Of a DNA stretch of 64,000 bases, positions 33,535 to 46,282 are shown piece after piece. A program made the translations under genes and the position numbers. Source of the stretch: Paratinospora sagittata (Eukaryota > Streptophyta > Magnoliopsida > Ranunculales > Menispermaceae); the NCBI GenBank assembly GCA_035771175.1, contig CM069595.1, positions 3,700,094 through 3,764,093 on the forward strand. Direction: 5' to 3'. The notes under the pieces were generated by a model that saw only the letters and a list, made by a program, of their open reading frames with translations, did no database searches and was not told where the DNA came from. Numbering within the stretch: the first letter of the stretch is position 1; every line of letters starts with the position of its first letter.

Positions 33535-36500
33535 AAAGTACTAATCTTTCAAATCCTTCCACTTAAAGTAGAAAGAATAGATCTGTCACTGTATAAATGG
33601 CTTCATATGTATATATACGTGCGGTGGAGTGCTCATTTCATGGTTAACTATAGCCAATCTATCTCATTCAGGTGAGGCCAACCACAATATCATAATATCA
33701 TTAATGCAGCTGATCGAGAATCTCAACATTCATCAAAATTAATTTGGAAAATTAATGCTTTGAAAAAAAAAAAAAAAAAAAATTCACCGACCAATTATCT
33801 TCATGCTATAGAGGCTGTTTTTGGGACGGTGCAAAAGAAGTAATTAGAAAGGGACATAAGCTTCATTTGTTTTTTTTCCTAAATGATGTGATAGAAGCAA
33901 ACTATATACATATATTATCAATTTGCCCACCATTCAATCCCTAATAATAAACACAAATATATCTACTTTTCATTCAATTAAATATATATCTACTTGACCC
34001 TTTAATGTTATACGTCTTTCTTTCTAATTAATAAATATAGTAAAGAAAGCAGCTATCTATCTATATATATATTTTTCTCTCTTACGTTTTTGGCGTTTAT
34101 CATGTGAAACGACCGAAAGACTTACAAAGACAAAAGATATTATATTGAACGGAATATGAAAACATATGCATGCTATTAGCTCGAACTATCTCAATAAATA
34201 TATCCTTAATTTCCCCCATTCATTCTGTTAATACGTGCGACTATCTAAACTATAGAAAGAGGGAAAGAAATAGAAAATCCGCTAATAAATATGAATAGTA
34301 CAAAGTCACAATTTTTTCCACTGTAGCAAAGAAAGAGACATCATAGAAGCCGAAATATGAAGAAATAAAAATTTCTATAATACAATAAATAATTACATAT
34401 TTTTTAATTATCTTTATTTATGTTCTCTTACATATCACAATGAGGACCAAGCATCACAACAAAATGAATAAAGATAAAGACTTAATTAATAAAAAGTCAT
34501 ACAATTGACATCATATTATTAACTAGCCAATATTTTAAATCTTTAATTAGAACTTACGTTAAAATTCATGTGACATTTGATGTCAAATTTAGTGGGAGTC
34601 AACCTACCTAACTTAAACACGCTTGGTCATGATCACACCAACTGTACCATATACATATTTGTTCAATTATAAAAAAAATAATTATTCTATACGTAGTTTT
34701 ATGAGTGTAACATTATAATCTAAGTATGAAAAGCTACCATTGCTTAAGAAAAGACAATCAGATTTTTTATCGTCCATCCAAATAGGCAATATATGTATAT
34801 ATTCTCTTGAGCCCGCCATTGCCAAACCTATGTATACTTTTTGAGAGGCAAGGGAGTACTAATCAAGTCTCTCAATTATATCAAATAATAACACCCACTT
34901 TTCCTGGCTTATAGGTCTTGGTTGCCCATCCTTTAATGGAAAACTCTAGGTTTACTCAAAAGACTACTACCCCGATATGCCGAATGCCCATATTTCAGAA
35001 TGGAAATAAATGACCCATCCCATCTTGCCAACCATTTTGATGGGAATTGATTTATTTTGAAAAATCTATATTATGTATGTTGATATATTAAAGAAACCCA
35101 TGTGGATCACGAGTGGTTGGCTCGATCAAAGCGAGCCAAGTCCAAGATTGTTCCTTTATAAAAATTTCAAGGTTCAAATATTGAAGACACTCTCACTAGA
35201 AGAGATCTATCATTCTGTTTCTACTTCAAACAAAGATTAATACTTAAAGGGTACGAAGATATTTCGTGAAAAAAAACAAAAGCCGTGTGGAAAATGCCAA
35301 TTTTTTTGGTCTGCTATTAGTAGTATTTCATCTAATAGCAGGAAATATTCTTCAGAATCAACAGTAGCAATTAGGCCACTATGCACCATCATTCCAACAA
35401 CCACAGAATATAATTAAAAAAGAATAATATAAGAATATGAAAGTTAATTATTACCAAGTAAATGGAAACGGGAGTGCCTCACTAATAAGATTTTTCTGTA
35501 TATAACAAAGTCCAAATTAAGTGCCGGTGAAAGCATCAACTTTTGGGTCTGATCTTGGAACACCAATGAACTCCAACTTTTGATGGGTATGTGTAGATAA
35601 AAAATAATAGTCTCACATTGAATATGAACAAATTTATCACATAAAATATAAATTGAAATTTCATCCTTATTAGTAGTACCGAAGCTTTTTGAAATAAAAT
35701 CACACATCTGAGCCCAAAGATGGTTAAGTTGAGAATAATATCAGTACTAATAAAAATTCATTATGCAAAATATACATATACCAACCAATAATGAAACATA
35801 ATCTAATTAGAGGGTTTTGCACCATGATCATGAAGATCTAGAAGGGCACTACTACTTCATCAGCATAGCTGGCACTACGTATATTTATATAGAACATAAG
35901 GTACGTAGGGCCTAATTAAACTTATAATTAAGCGTTAAGCACAACTAAACATCTTTGTATTAAAGCAAGTGATATCTTTAAGTTGAAAATTGTCAAGTTG
36001 CAAATCATAATTAATCCAATTGGATGTTGATGACAAGCTCCAACTGATAATTAATGAAAAAAAAAATATATGTTTTAAGTTTAAGGTTTAATTTGAAACA
36101 TATGGTATTGGCATTCATTCAACATATACATGGTCTTCCCCAGATAATGAAAAGAGCCCATAAACTAATGTCGCTTTAGCAACCTTTTAAAGGCACTAAC
36201 AAAGCTTTTTTCTAATGTTTGGTGGAAATTCAAACACCTTGATCACTTTACAAACTCTTTTTAAATGTCTTCTTTCTTAAAAGAAGAATATACCACAACT
36301 TTGCCATTAAGGGTGATTGGAGAAGAAGGCAAAGGTTCATATTAAGTGGTGCTAAGTACCCTTACTTTAGTTTTGATAATTAATTTATGGTGTTAGCCAC
36401 CATTTTGATTCTTAATGATATCTAATCATGCAAAAAAAATGAAATGGGTCACAGGGAATTGACTGTTTTTTTCATTGAAGAACTCATATCAAATCATGTT

Positions 36501-37090
36501 GGATTGAGAAAGGCCAGAGAGCATTTATTTTATTTATTTTTCTTGTAAAAATAATAATAATAATAATAATAATAAAACTCTACAAGGTTGCACTCAAAAT
36601 CATTTTGTCTAGCACGAGAGCTTGTAATTACACCAAATGCGTTGACTGGTGGTGGGAATTTGAAGCTCAAAGACAAACCAACATGTCAATAAAAGCAAAT
36701 TTGGATGATTGTTGAAAATCTCAACCATTACTTGTGGTAGAGCCAGATAATTGGTGGCTAGGGACTGTTGTGTCCATCGGTTTCTAACTATGCCACGTGT
36801 CAAGACGATAGGGGGTGGACCCATGAATAGGCTATCCAATCACTTGGGCCCAACTCACCGTCCAGTGTCCCAAAAAAGTGTAGTGACATTTGATCGAATG
36901 TAAGTGAACACATCTATGATATATCTATAGCTTAGTACTCTTTGTATTATATGTAAATGCTGTTGATTTGAGGACTCAATAATGTTCCCTACTTCGCAAA
37001 ACCAAACCTATGATGCTCTAAATATAGGACAAAGTTTTGAAACATGGGTAGGGAGGAGTGGAATAATTTGTTGTACAATTTTTTTATATT
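33535..37090. other. AT-rich intergenic, no gene seen
   Basis: No coding region supported on either strand. Simple repeats include an A-tract at 33764-33781 and (ATA)n at 36550-36575. Short frames at 35444-35707 and 36609-36839 (minus) match no family known to me. Confidence 0.5.
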
Positions 37091-37094
37091 TTTT

Positions 37095-37205
37095 AGGGTC
37101 GACTGGTATCAAGATTTTTGTCCTACTAATCCTCACAGCCAAACGTCTTTGGACACCGTTGGCCAACATATTAAGAGGACATGTCTCAAGTTGTGAAATC
37201 TAACC
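37095..37205 (-). mobile_element. SINE-like repeat, copy 1
   Basis: Shares GTATCAAG, CTAATC and ACACCGTTGGCCAACA blocks in the same order with 39011-39171, and is more decayed. Non-coding. Confidence 0.5.
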
Positions 37206-39005
37206 TTATGAGGAAGAGGTTGCGAGTTTGAACTTGGGAGAGGCCATTTACTATTCAAGAGTGAATAGTAAGGATAAATGATCTCGGGGGTACTAGACGC
37301 AGTTGCGGGCTGTGTGCTGAGATGTGACAATATTATGTTATACGTGGCTGGCGTCCTCCACAGAGGTGGGAGATAGCGCCCGCGTTCTGACAGAGGTCAG
37401 AACGTGACAAAAGTTCAATTTCGAACTCACTACCTCAAGGCTCCCCCCATTTTTGATAATTTTTATGAGTTAAGAATATATGACAATTATTTGGTGAATA
37501 CACTTTTTTTTTTGGTTTTGCAGTTCTGAAATCTCTTTCTAAAATGTCCATTTTTTTCCCACATTACATAGTTTTTTTCACAATAGATTTTTTGTTTTTT
37601 TTTTATAACCGAGGTATACAGTATTCCGACAAAGCCACAGGGTCGCCACCCATTCACAAGGCCACGAGTCGAAAGACCCAAGGCAAAAGAACCCACCACC
37701 TCACCTGAGAATAAATCCCAAAATAGATGCGCCAGAGAGATTCAAAGTTACAACTATCCGAATAAGAATTTGCTTCCCCTCCTTCCCCTACCACCAAACC
37801 ATTACCTTGATGAAATTTTTTCACAATAAATTCATACCATAATTAATCTAACAAAGTTTTACTTTATGTTATCTAACGCAACCCTCATTTTTTATTCACA
37901 TTTGAGACCAGTTGGACTTAAAGATTTGAAAATATACTCCGCCCAAACGAAGTATGTTGTTTTTCTACTAATAGGTAAATGATGGATTAGAACTCATGAT
38001 CTCATGGCTTTATTATTATATAGTTTGAGTTATTATAGGTTCAACCCTCAAGACAACTTAATGACTAGTAAAAATGCTTTAAGTTTATCAACTTTCAAAA
38101 ATGTAAAGCATTAAGTTCGATAAGAATATATAGATAGGTTTTTATTTATTTTTTATACATTTACTGTATTTATTATCTAGAATTTGTTTCAAATGTCTCA
38201 AATTTATAATAATATTATTTTGTGAGAAGGGATTAGTTTCAAATACTGAAAGGGACTAAAGGGCTTTTGTGGTGTGTAAAAGTTGTGTTGGAACATACCA
38301 AGTTTGAGAAGGTTAGACCTCTACCTTAGACCTCTATCTTCATTCTCTATAATAAGTAAGCTTAGACCTATGCCCTCATGCCTTAAACAAAGGTAGAGCT
38401 TATCCAAGACAAAGACCCCTCTTATGATTAGACTATTCAATGCACTTGATGATCAGTAAGGAATGGCCCACCAAGTCCAACGTTGTCCCATCCTATTTTA
38501 TCAAGCCTAACATTTCACTAGGGTACATCAGGAGTCGTATTATTTTTACTCATGCATGCCCTTATCTTCTATGTGAAGAGGCAAAGGACAGAACAAATAC
38601 TAATCATGCATTTGACCCAAAAAAAAATAAAAAATACCAATCATGCAAATAGAGAATATATGCAGCAATGTCAATAACGAGATTCGAACTAAAGACATCT
38701 TTCAAACTCATTGCTCTAATGCTATGTTAGGAACCACTTATTTTAAAAGATATATTAATAGGTTTAATGGAGATCCAACAATGCATATAAAGCTATAACT
38801 AAACAAATCTACTTAACTTGGGAAAAGAGTTCATAAGGTTGAGTCTAAATCTGAAGAGTTCCTCAATATCTTGACCTAATTCTATTGAAAAAAGGGTGAA
38901 GCAAAATATACAACAGGATTTGAACCCCTTTTTTTGGGGGTGGATACCTGAATGTCAGACCATGTCTTGCTCTTGCTCCAAAGTAGGCTTTTATTTTTTA
39001 ATTTT
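37206..39005. other. Intergenic with unassigned repeats
   Basis: No gene. A GC-richer stretch at 37320-37440 contains TCTGACAGAGGTCAGA, an imperfect palindrome. The segment 38660-38740 read on the minus strand shows CCTAACATAGCATTAGAGCAA and then TTCGAATCTCG, resembling an LTR end plus primer-binding site. No full element could be delimited. Confidence 0.35.
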
Positions 39006-39010
39006 ATTTT

Positions 39011-39171
39011 TGAGATCAGCGGGTATCAAGGATTTACGTCCCCGCTAATCTCTCTAAAACACGACTACAAACACTGAAAGACACCGTTGGCCAACAAGTG
39101 GTAAGAGGTGACTCGAACTCGAAACCTTCAGGGCAGGTGCGCTTGTACCTAACCACTAAACCAACCGTTGG
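39011..39171 (-). mobile_element. tRNA-derived SINE, copy 2
   Basis: On the minus strand it reads GGTTTAGTGGTTAGG (A-box-like), then GGTTTCGAGTTCGAGTC (B box), and a tail shared with 37095-37205. This is the internal RNA polymerase III promoter layout of a tRNA-derived SINE. Confidence 0.6.
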
Positions 39172-39179
39172 TTAGTAGG

Positions 39180-41950
39180 CTTTTAAATTTTAACCAATTT
39201 GGGTACCCCAAATTGCATATAGAGCTTTTGAGGTAGACTGCTTCCTATAGAGCTTTTTGTGCGCGTGGATAGAAAAGACACTATTAGGTAATGTGGGCTG
39301 GGCAGGATAACGTGGTTCAGGAAAACAAACAGGACAAATACATTGTGACTTCAATTTCTTTTTTGTTTCACTAATCAGCAACAATATATATGCATCATTG
39401 AACCTTTTGCCACTGCGTGTCTGTGATCAATGTTATTCAAGCAGTTGGATTACCTGTTGGATGAGCAAAACCACTGAAACCACAAATTTGATGCGACCCA
39501 AATAAAAGCAGAACAGAAAGCCAACTGGGCCTTAATTTTTTGAGTCACTGCAGGTTGTATAAATCCAAAAAACTAAGAAAGTTGTGTAGTTGTCCAGATT
39601 CTAGATTGATGAATGGTACCATTTTATCATTCAGGAAAGTGATTAGATTAACTACACACTTTTGAGGTGATCTAAGTGATTCAGTTGCCCCAGGCGGGAA
39701 AACGGATCTACTTAAATAACTAGAATGGAAATGAAAACTGACAAAGCTTTCATCTTTCAAGTTAGAACAACAATATAAAGCTATATCTCCCCTGACTAGT
39801 ATTTCATCATATTGACATAAAATAAAATAAAAATAAAAACCAACAATCTAGCATTCTTGTGGCCTAAGGTCATGTATAAAAAAGTATAAAACTCTAAACG
39901 TTTAAGTCGTATAGAGGAGTTGTATGGGAGACGCACTCAACACTTAATAGGCTATCTTAGCAGCTCTTGTTTGATTTTCTCTTTTGTGGCTATTCAGAGG
40001 GTTGTTCTCATCTCTAAAATCCCTTGTCTTTTTCTTTTTTGTTTCCCTCCTTTGTTGGTTTATACATTCTTCTTTATTAAAAAAACAAAAGACTGATATT
40101 AAATGAAGACACATTATTATCATGAATACATCATATTGCACAGAACATTTAATCAAAGAGGAGAGAAACCAACCACGCCTAGATAATGTCATTCCTAGGA
40201 ATCCTGCTTCTCTAGATGAGTTCTCACCAGCAGAAAAATAGCAAGCAAAACTAGATAGTCTCATTTAAATTCCCCCAATGAACTAAAAGAAACAAGTTTT
40301 CGAACATATATAGTCTTCTAAGCGGAACAAGAGTCTAGCCCTTTCAGTGTAAGAGTGTGCCAACATCTAATTTTCTTAGTTGGCAATTGTTAAGATCAGT
40401 GTATAGACCTCTAGCATAGTGACCACTTTTATGGCTAATTTATGGTTCAGCACTTCAACTCCAATTCTTGTAATAGACATATTTGACTGATAGGAAAACC
40501 ATATGCTGTTCTAATACAATCTTAAGAAATCTTGTCAATAGCAAGCAGAGTTTCTGCGGATAGAAATAAGCTTAGTCAATGTGATATTGGCAGAACCATA
40601 TTTGACCGTAATGGTATTCAGTAATGTATATGACTTCTGCTTTCTCATGTGTACAAAGAGTGGCCTATTGATTTATTATCAGCTGTCTTTAGAATACTAT
40701 TATAGCAACTCATAAAACTTTAAAGAACAACACTTTAGCTTATTTTTTTCAGAACAGCAACAACAACTATTTAGTGTTCTCTAAAGAAATATATTAGAAA
40801 CATAAAGTCTATGGCTGATGTAATTGGAAGACAATCCCCTTAAACAAAGGACTAAAAGATCCACAAGGGAAGCACCAAAAAAAAGGAAAGAATTTCCTCA
40901 ATTTATTATAAAAAGCATGTTCATATTTTCTTTCTTTTCTTTATGACAAGTATAATATTAAAACAAATAAAGTTTTGATTACCTACAAAAATATGATGTA
41001 AAGTCATTCCTGTTTATCTTGAGGAAAAAAGATACCATCAGAAAACTGAAGTTCCCTTCCTAGAACTGAATTTTCAAGACTGTTGACTGTTTTGGCTTCT
41101 CTTCTGTTTCAAACAGCTTACTTTCAGAAATCAAGGTTCCCTTCTTGTACTTTTACATTAGAGTTTATCGTAACGACTTCTCCTCTTGCTGCAGGAAATT
41201 TTATAGTCAGTTACCGAAGGAAAGAAACCCAGATACTGAGCGACAATAAATTAACTCAAATTCTCGAACTTCATATTGAATAATATCATTTTCTTTAAAG
41301 GGTGGGTATATTATCATCCAAAAAAAGGCTACAACTCATGGAACTCACTGTCTGAAAGATCATAGCACTTGCATTTACCAACTGCACCATTGCCTTGCTG
41401 GCAAGTTATCCTTAGTCTATCCAGATATGTTTGCCCAACACAAGTATGGGTGTTGGGTGAAGGTATACGCAGCTTGTTCATTCTTTAAATTATGAGAAAT
41501 TGATACTCACCTAAAAAGTGTCCAAAATTTCAGATAAGGATACTTGGACACAAGCTATGTTCATTCTTCAAGCCTCAGTTTTACTTCTTTTTCTTACCCG
41601 GCTTCTTTTACTCCTTTTTTCTTCACAACATCCTTCTTCTTTTCCATTGCTTATTTTCCCTTTCAACAGTTTTCTCCCCTTTCCTCTCGTTCTTTTCTTC
41701 TTCTACTTTCAGTGAGCTATCACTTGGTGGGATTTTCTATTCTTTGTTCTCCAGAAAAACACAAATCCTCAAGCAATGTCAGCAGTGTCCAAGTTCAGAA
41801 TTGAGGTGCAGAACCCATTGGTTCAGTGTTGTCACTCATTGATTCTGCATTGTTTAAACACAAGTATCTTGGACTAGAGTGGAGAGTTTGGAAAACATAG
41901 CTATCTAGATGAGTAACTTGGATTAATAATAGATGTTAAACATTATATCT
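39180..41950. other. Intergenic / 3' flank of PPR gene, no gene seen
   Basis: No supported coding region. The part nearest 41950 is presumably the 3' UTR of the PPR gene. A C/T-rich stretch at 41575-41710 gives only low-complexity frames. Confidence 0.45.
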
Positions 41951-41956
41951 CACCAT

Positions 41957-44086
41957 TCACCAATAATCTCTACATGAACATGAACCATTCTTAAAATGAT
42001 GGAATCTAGTGGCATCCCTCAATATAATCTCTCGCCCCGTGATTTTTGCTATTAATTTAATCGCAGAATGGCAATCCCCACAGACACGGAGGTTTTTCAT
42101 GACTCGAATAGGCAATCCTTCTGGGATCTTCAACAACCCAAATGCTACAGCAAGCTTCTCACTATGATAACCCAAGCTATGCACCTTCTGCTCCTCATCC
42201 ACATCATGCAGAACATAGCTTCCATCAGGAAAATACCCTGCTTCCCTTAGCATACCACCTAACTTCTCCAACATTCCTATGATCAAATTGTGCTCTGGGT
42301 GGCTCATAGCATCACCACCTGTAAACATATGGACTTTCTTCTCAACCTCGATCCAACTACAACCAGGCAACTTACTTACTTTCCTTATCCTCATAAATTT
42401 CCTAAGCTCTTCCACATCTTCCCATTTCTTCTTTGACGCATAAATATTTGATAGCAAGATGTAAGGCCCGGCATTTTCAGGCTCAAGTTGCAGAAGTTTC
42501 TTAGCTGCTATTTCAGCCAATTCTGTGTTCATGTGTGTCCTGCATGCTCCCAACAGGGCACCCCAAACAACAGCATCAGCCTCAATAGGCATCTGTTCAA
42601 TAATATTCATTGCTTTGTGGATATGACCAGCTCGTCCCAGCAGATCAACCATACAAGCATAATGCTCAGCTATTGGCTCCACCGAGTATTTTGGTTTCAT
42701 TGACTCAAAAATTTCTAATCCATAATCAACCTTTCCAGTATAGCTACAGGCAGAAAGAACTCCAATGAAGGTAACTGCATCGGGTGCCAATCCTGAAGAA
42801 CACGTTCCATCAAAAACTTCCAAGGCCTCCTCACCAAAACCGTGATGTGCATATCCAGTTATCATAGAATTCCACATAACAATATCCTTTGGCGTGAACT
42901 GGTCAAATATCCGTCTAGCTTTTACAAGATCACCGCACTTAACATACATTGTGATCAATGCTGATGAAACAAACACCTCTGAATCAAACTCCAATTTCAA
43001 CATCTTCGCATGAATTTGTCGACCATGATCAAGAATGGCCAAGCTGGAGCAAACAGTAAGAACACTGATTACGGCAGGATAATTTGCTCTAACTCCTTCT
43101 CTTTGCATTTTAGCAAACATACCAAGTGCTTCCAGTTCAAATCCATTCCGCTCGTAAACCTTAATCATGGCACTCCATGACCCCTCATCCTTTTCTCTCA
43201 TCTGATCAAAAACCTCCCTCGCTTTGTCAAGCTTTCCATTCTGGCCAAATCCAAGGATCATTGCGTTGCAAGCAACAAGTGACTTCTCGGGCATTCTCTT
43301 GAAAAGCTCTAATGCCTCTTCAATCCGCCCGCATTGAGTGTAACCGGTCAGCATTGCTGTCCAAGACACTTCATTCTTTTCAGGCATCACCTCAAAGAGC
43401 TTTCGAGCAATATCTACCTGTAAATTCTGGGCATAACCTGATATAATAGTAGTCCACGAGATCACATTTCGTCGCGGCATATCATCAAAGAGCTCACGGG
43501 CTTCCTTCAAACGCCCCTCCTGACAATACCCAGCAATCATATTAGTCCTTGCAACCACATCTTTCTCGGGCATATTGTCAAAAAGCCATCTGGCCTCATC
43601 GATTCGACGCTCTTGAATGAGACCACCTAGCATCACAGTCCAAGAAATGACATTCTTCTCAGGCATTTGCCCAAAGAGTGACTCGGCCTCAGACATTAAA
43701 CCTTTTTGCACATAGCCTCTTACCATGGAAGTCCACGACACAACGTTCCTTTCAGGCATAATATCAAACACGCTACGTGCTTCTCTAATCATTCTATTTT
43801 TAACATAACCAGAAATCATGCCATTCCAAGAAGCAGTGTTTCTTTCGGGCATTTTCTCAAACAATCGCTGGGCTTCTTTTGGTCGATAGTTTTGGAAGTA
43901 CCCGGCAATTATGGAGTTCCAAGAAACAGTGTTCTTGTTGGGCAATGCCTCAAAGATCCTCCAAGCGTTTTCAATTTGGCCGAGACGGGCATAGCTGGAG
44001 ATTCTGCAATTGGCCGAGTGAACGGCAACATCAGTGCAGTAATGTCGGGAATTAGTCGATAAAAACCGAACCAAATGTCCAGCCAT
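41957..44086 (-). CDS. DYW-class pentatricopeptide repeat protein
   Basis: An intronless frame of 709 residues from the ATG at 44086. The N-terminus (MAGHLVRFLSTNSRHYC) is Arg/Ser-rich and looks like a mitochondrial presequence. Many PLS-type PPR units follow, about 31 residues each, with repeating NVVSWTSMVRGYVQKG-like patterns. They are followed by the E/E+ region and a C-terminal DYW deaminase domain: HSE (641-643), CGDC (Cys669, Cys672), CSC (703, 705) and a terminal DYW tripeptide. These are the zinc-binding and catalytic elements of cytidine deaminases. Such proteins bind a specific organellar transcript and direct C-to-U editing. It resembles the Arabidopsis At1g56690/At1g09410 group; the RNA target cannot be read from the sequence by eye. 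The lack of introns is normal for the family. Confidence 0.95.
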   Translation of the reverse strand: MAGHLVRFLSTNSRHYCTDVAVHSANCRISSYARLGQIENAWRIFEALPNKNTVSWNSIIAGYFQNYRPKEAQRLFEKMPERNTASWNGMISGYVKNRMIREARSVFDIMPERNVVSWTSMVRGYVQKGLMSEAESLFGQMPEKNVISWTVMLGGLIQERRIDEARWLFDNMPEKDVVARTNMIAGYCQEGRLKEARELFDDMPRRNVISWTTIISGYAQNLQVDIARKLFEVMPEKNEVSWTAMLTGYTQCGRIEEALELFKRMPEKSLVACNAMILGFGQNGKLDKAREVFDQMREKDEGSWSAMIKVYERNGFELEALGMFAKMQREGVRANYPAVISVLTVCSSLAILDHGRQIHAKMLKLEFDSEVFVSSALITMYVKCGDLVKARRIFDQFTPKDIVMWNSMITGYAHHGFGEEALEVFDGTCSSGLAPDAVTFIGVLSACSYTGKVDYGLEIFESMKPKYSVEPIAEHYACMVDLLGRAGHIHKAMNIIEQMPIEADAVVWGALLGACRTHMNTELAEIAAKKLLQLEPENAGPYILLSNIYASKKKWEDVEELRKFMRIRKVSKLPGCSWIEVEKKVHMFTGGDAMSHPEHNLIIGMLEKLGGMLREAGYFPDGSYVLHDVDEEQKVHSLGYHSEKLAVAFGLLKIPEGLPIRVMKNLRVCGDCHSAIKLIAKITGREIILRDATRFHHFKNGSCSCRDYW

Positions 44087-44089
44087 TTA

Positions 44090-45680
44090 AACGAGATTCT
44101 CGAGCTGGAGTTGGGGGTGATTTGCTAAGTTTTCTAAGCTGATCATTTAGATTGAGTGTTGAAAACTAGTTCTAGCTCGCATTCCTAAAATCCTTTTTCA
44201 CCAACTTTGTTCAGTTTATAGCTTTCAAAAGTTCCAAGCAGGCTTGGGTCAGACGTAACATAACCCACATCAAACATAACAAAGTTCCTTTAAATTAATC
44301 GGTTTACTTCAAATTTAATCAACTCATCATAATTGATTTAGTTTAAATTGTGTTTATCGATTTAAAATTTTAAATTCAATCTGCATTAAATAAATTAAAA
44401 TAATTAATTATAAAAAAAAATATATAAAATAATTTTAAATTTCCTAATGTATACTTAATAAATTTTAAAACAATGTTTACTATATAAAATAATTACATAA
44501 TTTTTTAAAACAATGAAATTATCATAAAATAATATTAGACATTGAAAAATAAATGATAACACTTTTTTCTTTTATAATCGGTTCGATTCGGTTCAGTTTA
44601 AATCTATTTTTTAAAACTTTAAATTATAACCCGAACCAAATCTATTGGTTATACTTTTTTCAAACCTAACTAAAATCAAATTTATTAAAAAATATAACAA
44701 ATCGAACCAAACATACCGGTTCGATTCGGTTTTGCAATTTAAGTCAATCCATTGACACTCCTACAGAAAAACTCATGTAATTCAATAAAAACAATATAAA
44801 TTCTAGTTAAGATCTCGAGGTCACTTGATGCATCATAGGAGTATAACAGATTGAGTTGGGATGTGATTCCAACTCAAATAGTTCCGATTAAAAAAAAATA
44901 AAATACAACCCGAACTAAACTAGCTTCTCAACCTAACCCAACCCAGCCCAATCTAGTTTAAGTTGGATTGGGTTAGTCATCCGAGTTAAGACGACTTAAA
45001 CCTCACCTATAAATTTTTCACGTAAATTTTATACTAATAAACATTACATATGTTATATTTCAAATACAACTAGACTAACTTATAAATTTGACAACAATAA
45101 ATATCAAAGATGTTTCAAATACAACCACATTCATCCACTGTGTCATTAAATAACAAATACAAGTTTAAAAGAGTTCCATCTAAATGTTTATCAAATATAA
45201 GTTCAAAAAAGTTACATCAAAATGTTAATAACACAAAAGATTGATAGTTTTAGGAGATAAAAGATTTTAGGATTATGTTAGGTTTGATTAAGTTTCAAGG
45301 GTGTCAACCTATGACTCAACTCAACCCAAACAAAAATAACTACGCCAACCTAACCCACCACATTTATTAATCATATTTTGCCTCTTAACGGGAAGAAAAT
45401 TTACATTCAAAATTTTGTTAATATTTTCTAGTTAAATAAGGCCTTTTATTGGCAATTAAATCTAAAATCCAAATCCAAATTAAGCTATGACTCTTAATAT
45501 CGTAAACTAACTATAACTTGAAACATCAATAGAACTCTCAATACAAATAAGCTATCTAAAGTAAATATAACTTCAGCATCCGTCCTTACTCCTTACTTCA
45601 AATTTAGAGTAAATCTAAATTAGCATTATTATCCCCCTTAATTCAGATTTTGCAAACGCCTAACCATTAGGCTTTTTTTT
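44090..45680. other. AT-rich intergenic, no gene seen
   Basis: Contains repeated GGTTCGATTCGGTT-type stretches (near 44577 and 44718) and an inverted pair AACCTAACCCAACCC / GGATTGGGTTAG near 44930-44980. Both are common non-coding plant repeat signatures. No gene. Confidence 0.45.
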
Positions 45681-45689
45681 TTTTTTGGC

Positions 45690-45805
45690 CTTGAAGACCA
45701 AGTTCACATCTATAGCCTTAGAACCTTGGGAAATATCAAAAAGCTCTCAAGTATTATTCTCCTCCATGGAATGTATCTCTATATCTATTGCATCAACCCA
45801 ATATC
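45690..45805 (-). pseudogene. Copia reverse-transcriptase fragment
   Basis: The minus strand gives WVDAIDIEIHSMEENNT, a stop, then ELFDISQGSKAIDVNLVFKA. This matches the start of the Copia RT domain, where a W(x)DAM..E...N.TWEL..LP.GK.AIG.KWV(Y/F)K pattern is usual. Only about 40 codons are recognisable. It is unrelated in position and strand to the larger Copia element. Confidence 0.65.
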
Positions 45806-46282
45806 TCTCTAGAAACAATCTCATCAAAAATAATATCATTTGTGTATGCAAACATGGCATACTAAATTACCATAAGCATCAATAGCATTTACTGAAGACC
45901 AAGTTATAATGTATCGATGAACCTAAGAGCCCACAATTCTTGTGGGGCTTAAGTGCCCTTTGCTTTGTCTTACAGAGCAAAGTACTCCCCTTAGGTCTGG
46001 ATCCTACGTGCCTCCTACCATTGAGCTTGCTTTCTATAGTATCAATTCCTAAAAAAATAAAGAAACAAACAAACAAAAAAGGAGTGCATGGAAAGACTTG
46101 CATTTTCAAAATATATGACAGTTAAATAAGTTCAATGCAAGAATACAATTCATTCTGCCAACCTTTAAATTGGAGAGAGATTTTAGACTTTTTTTTTTCT
46201 TTGTTCAAATAAAACTTGGTGAGGTAGCTAGATTGCATTCAAATGGGCCCTTCAGATTGAAAAACTGATTAGGGCCTCAGGA

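Noticed and set aside
43706..44062. 118-codon plus-strand frame
   Set aside because: Antisense shadow of the PPR repeats.
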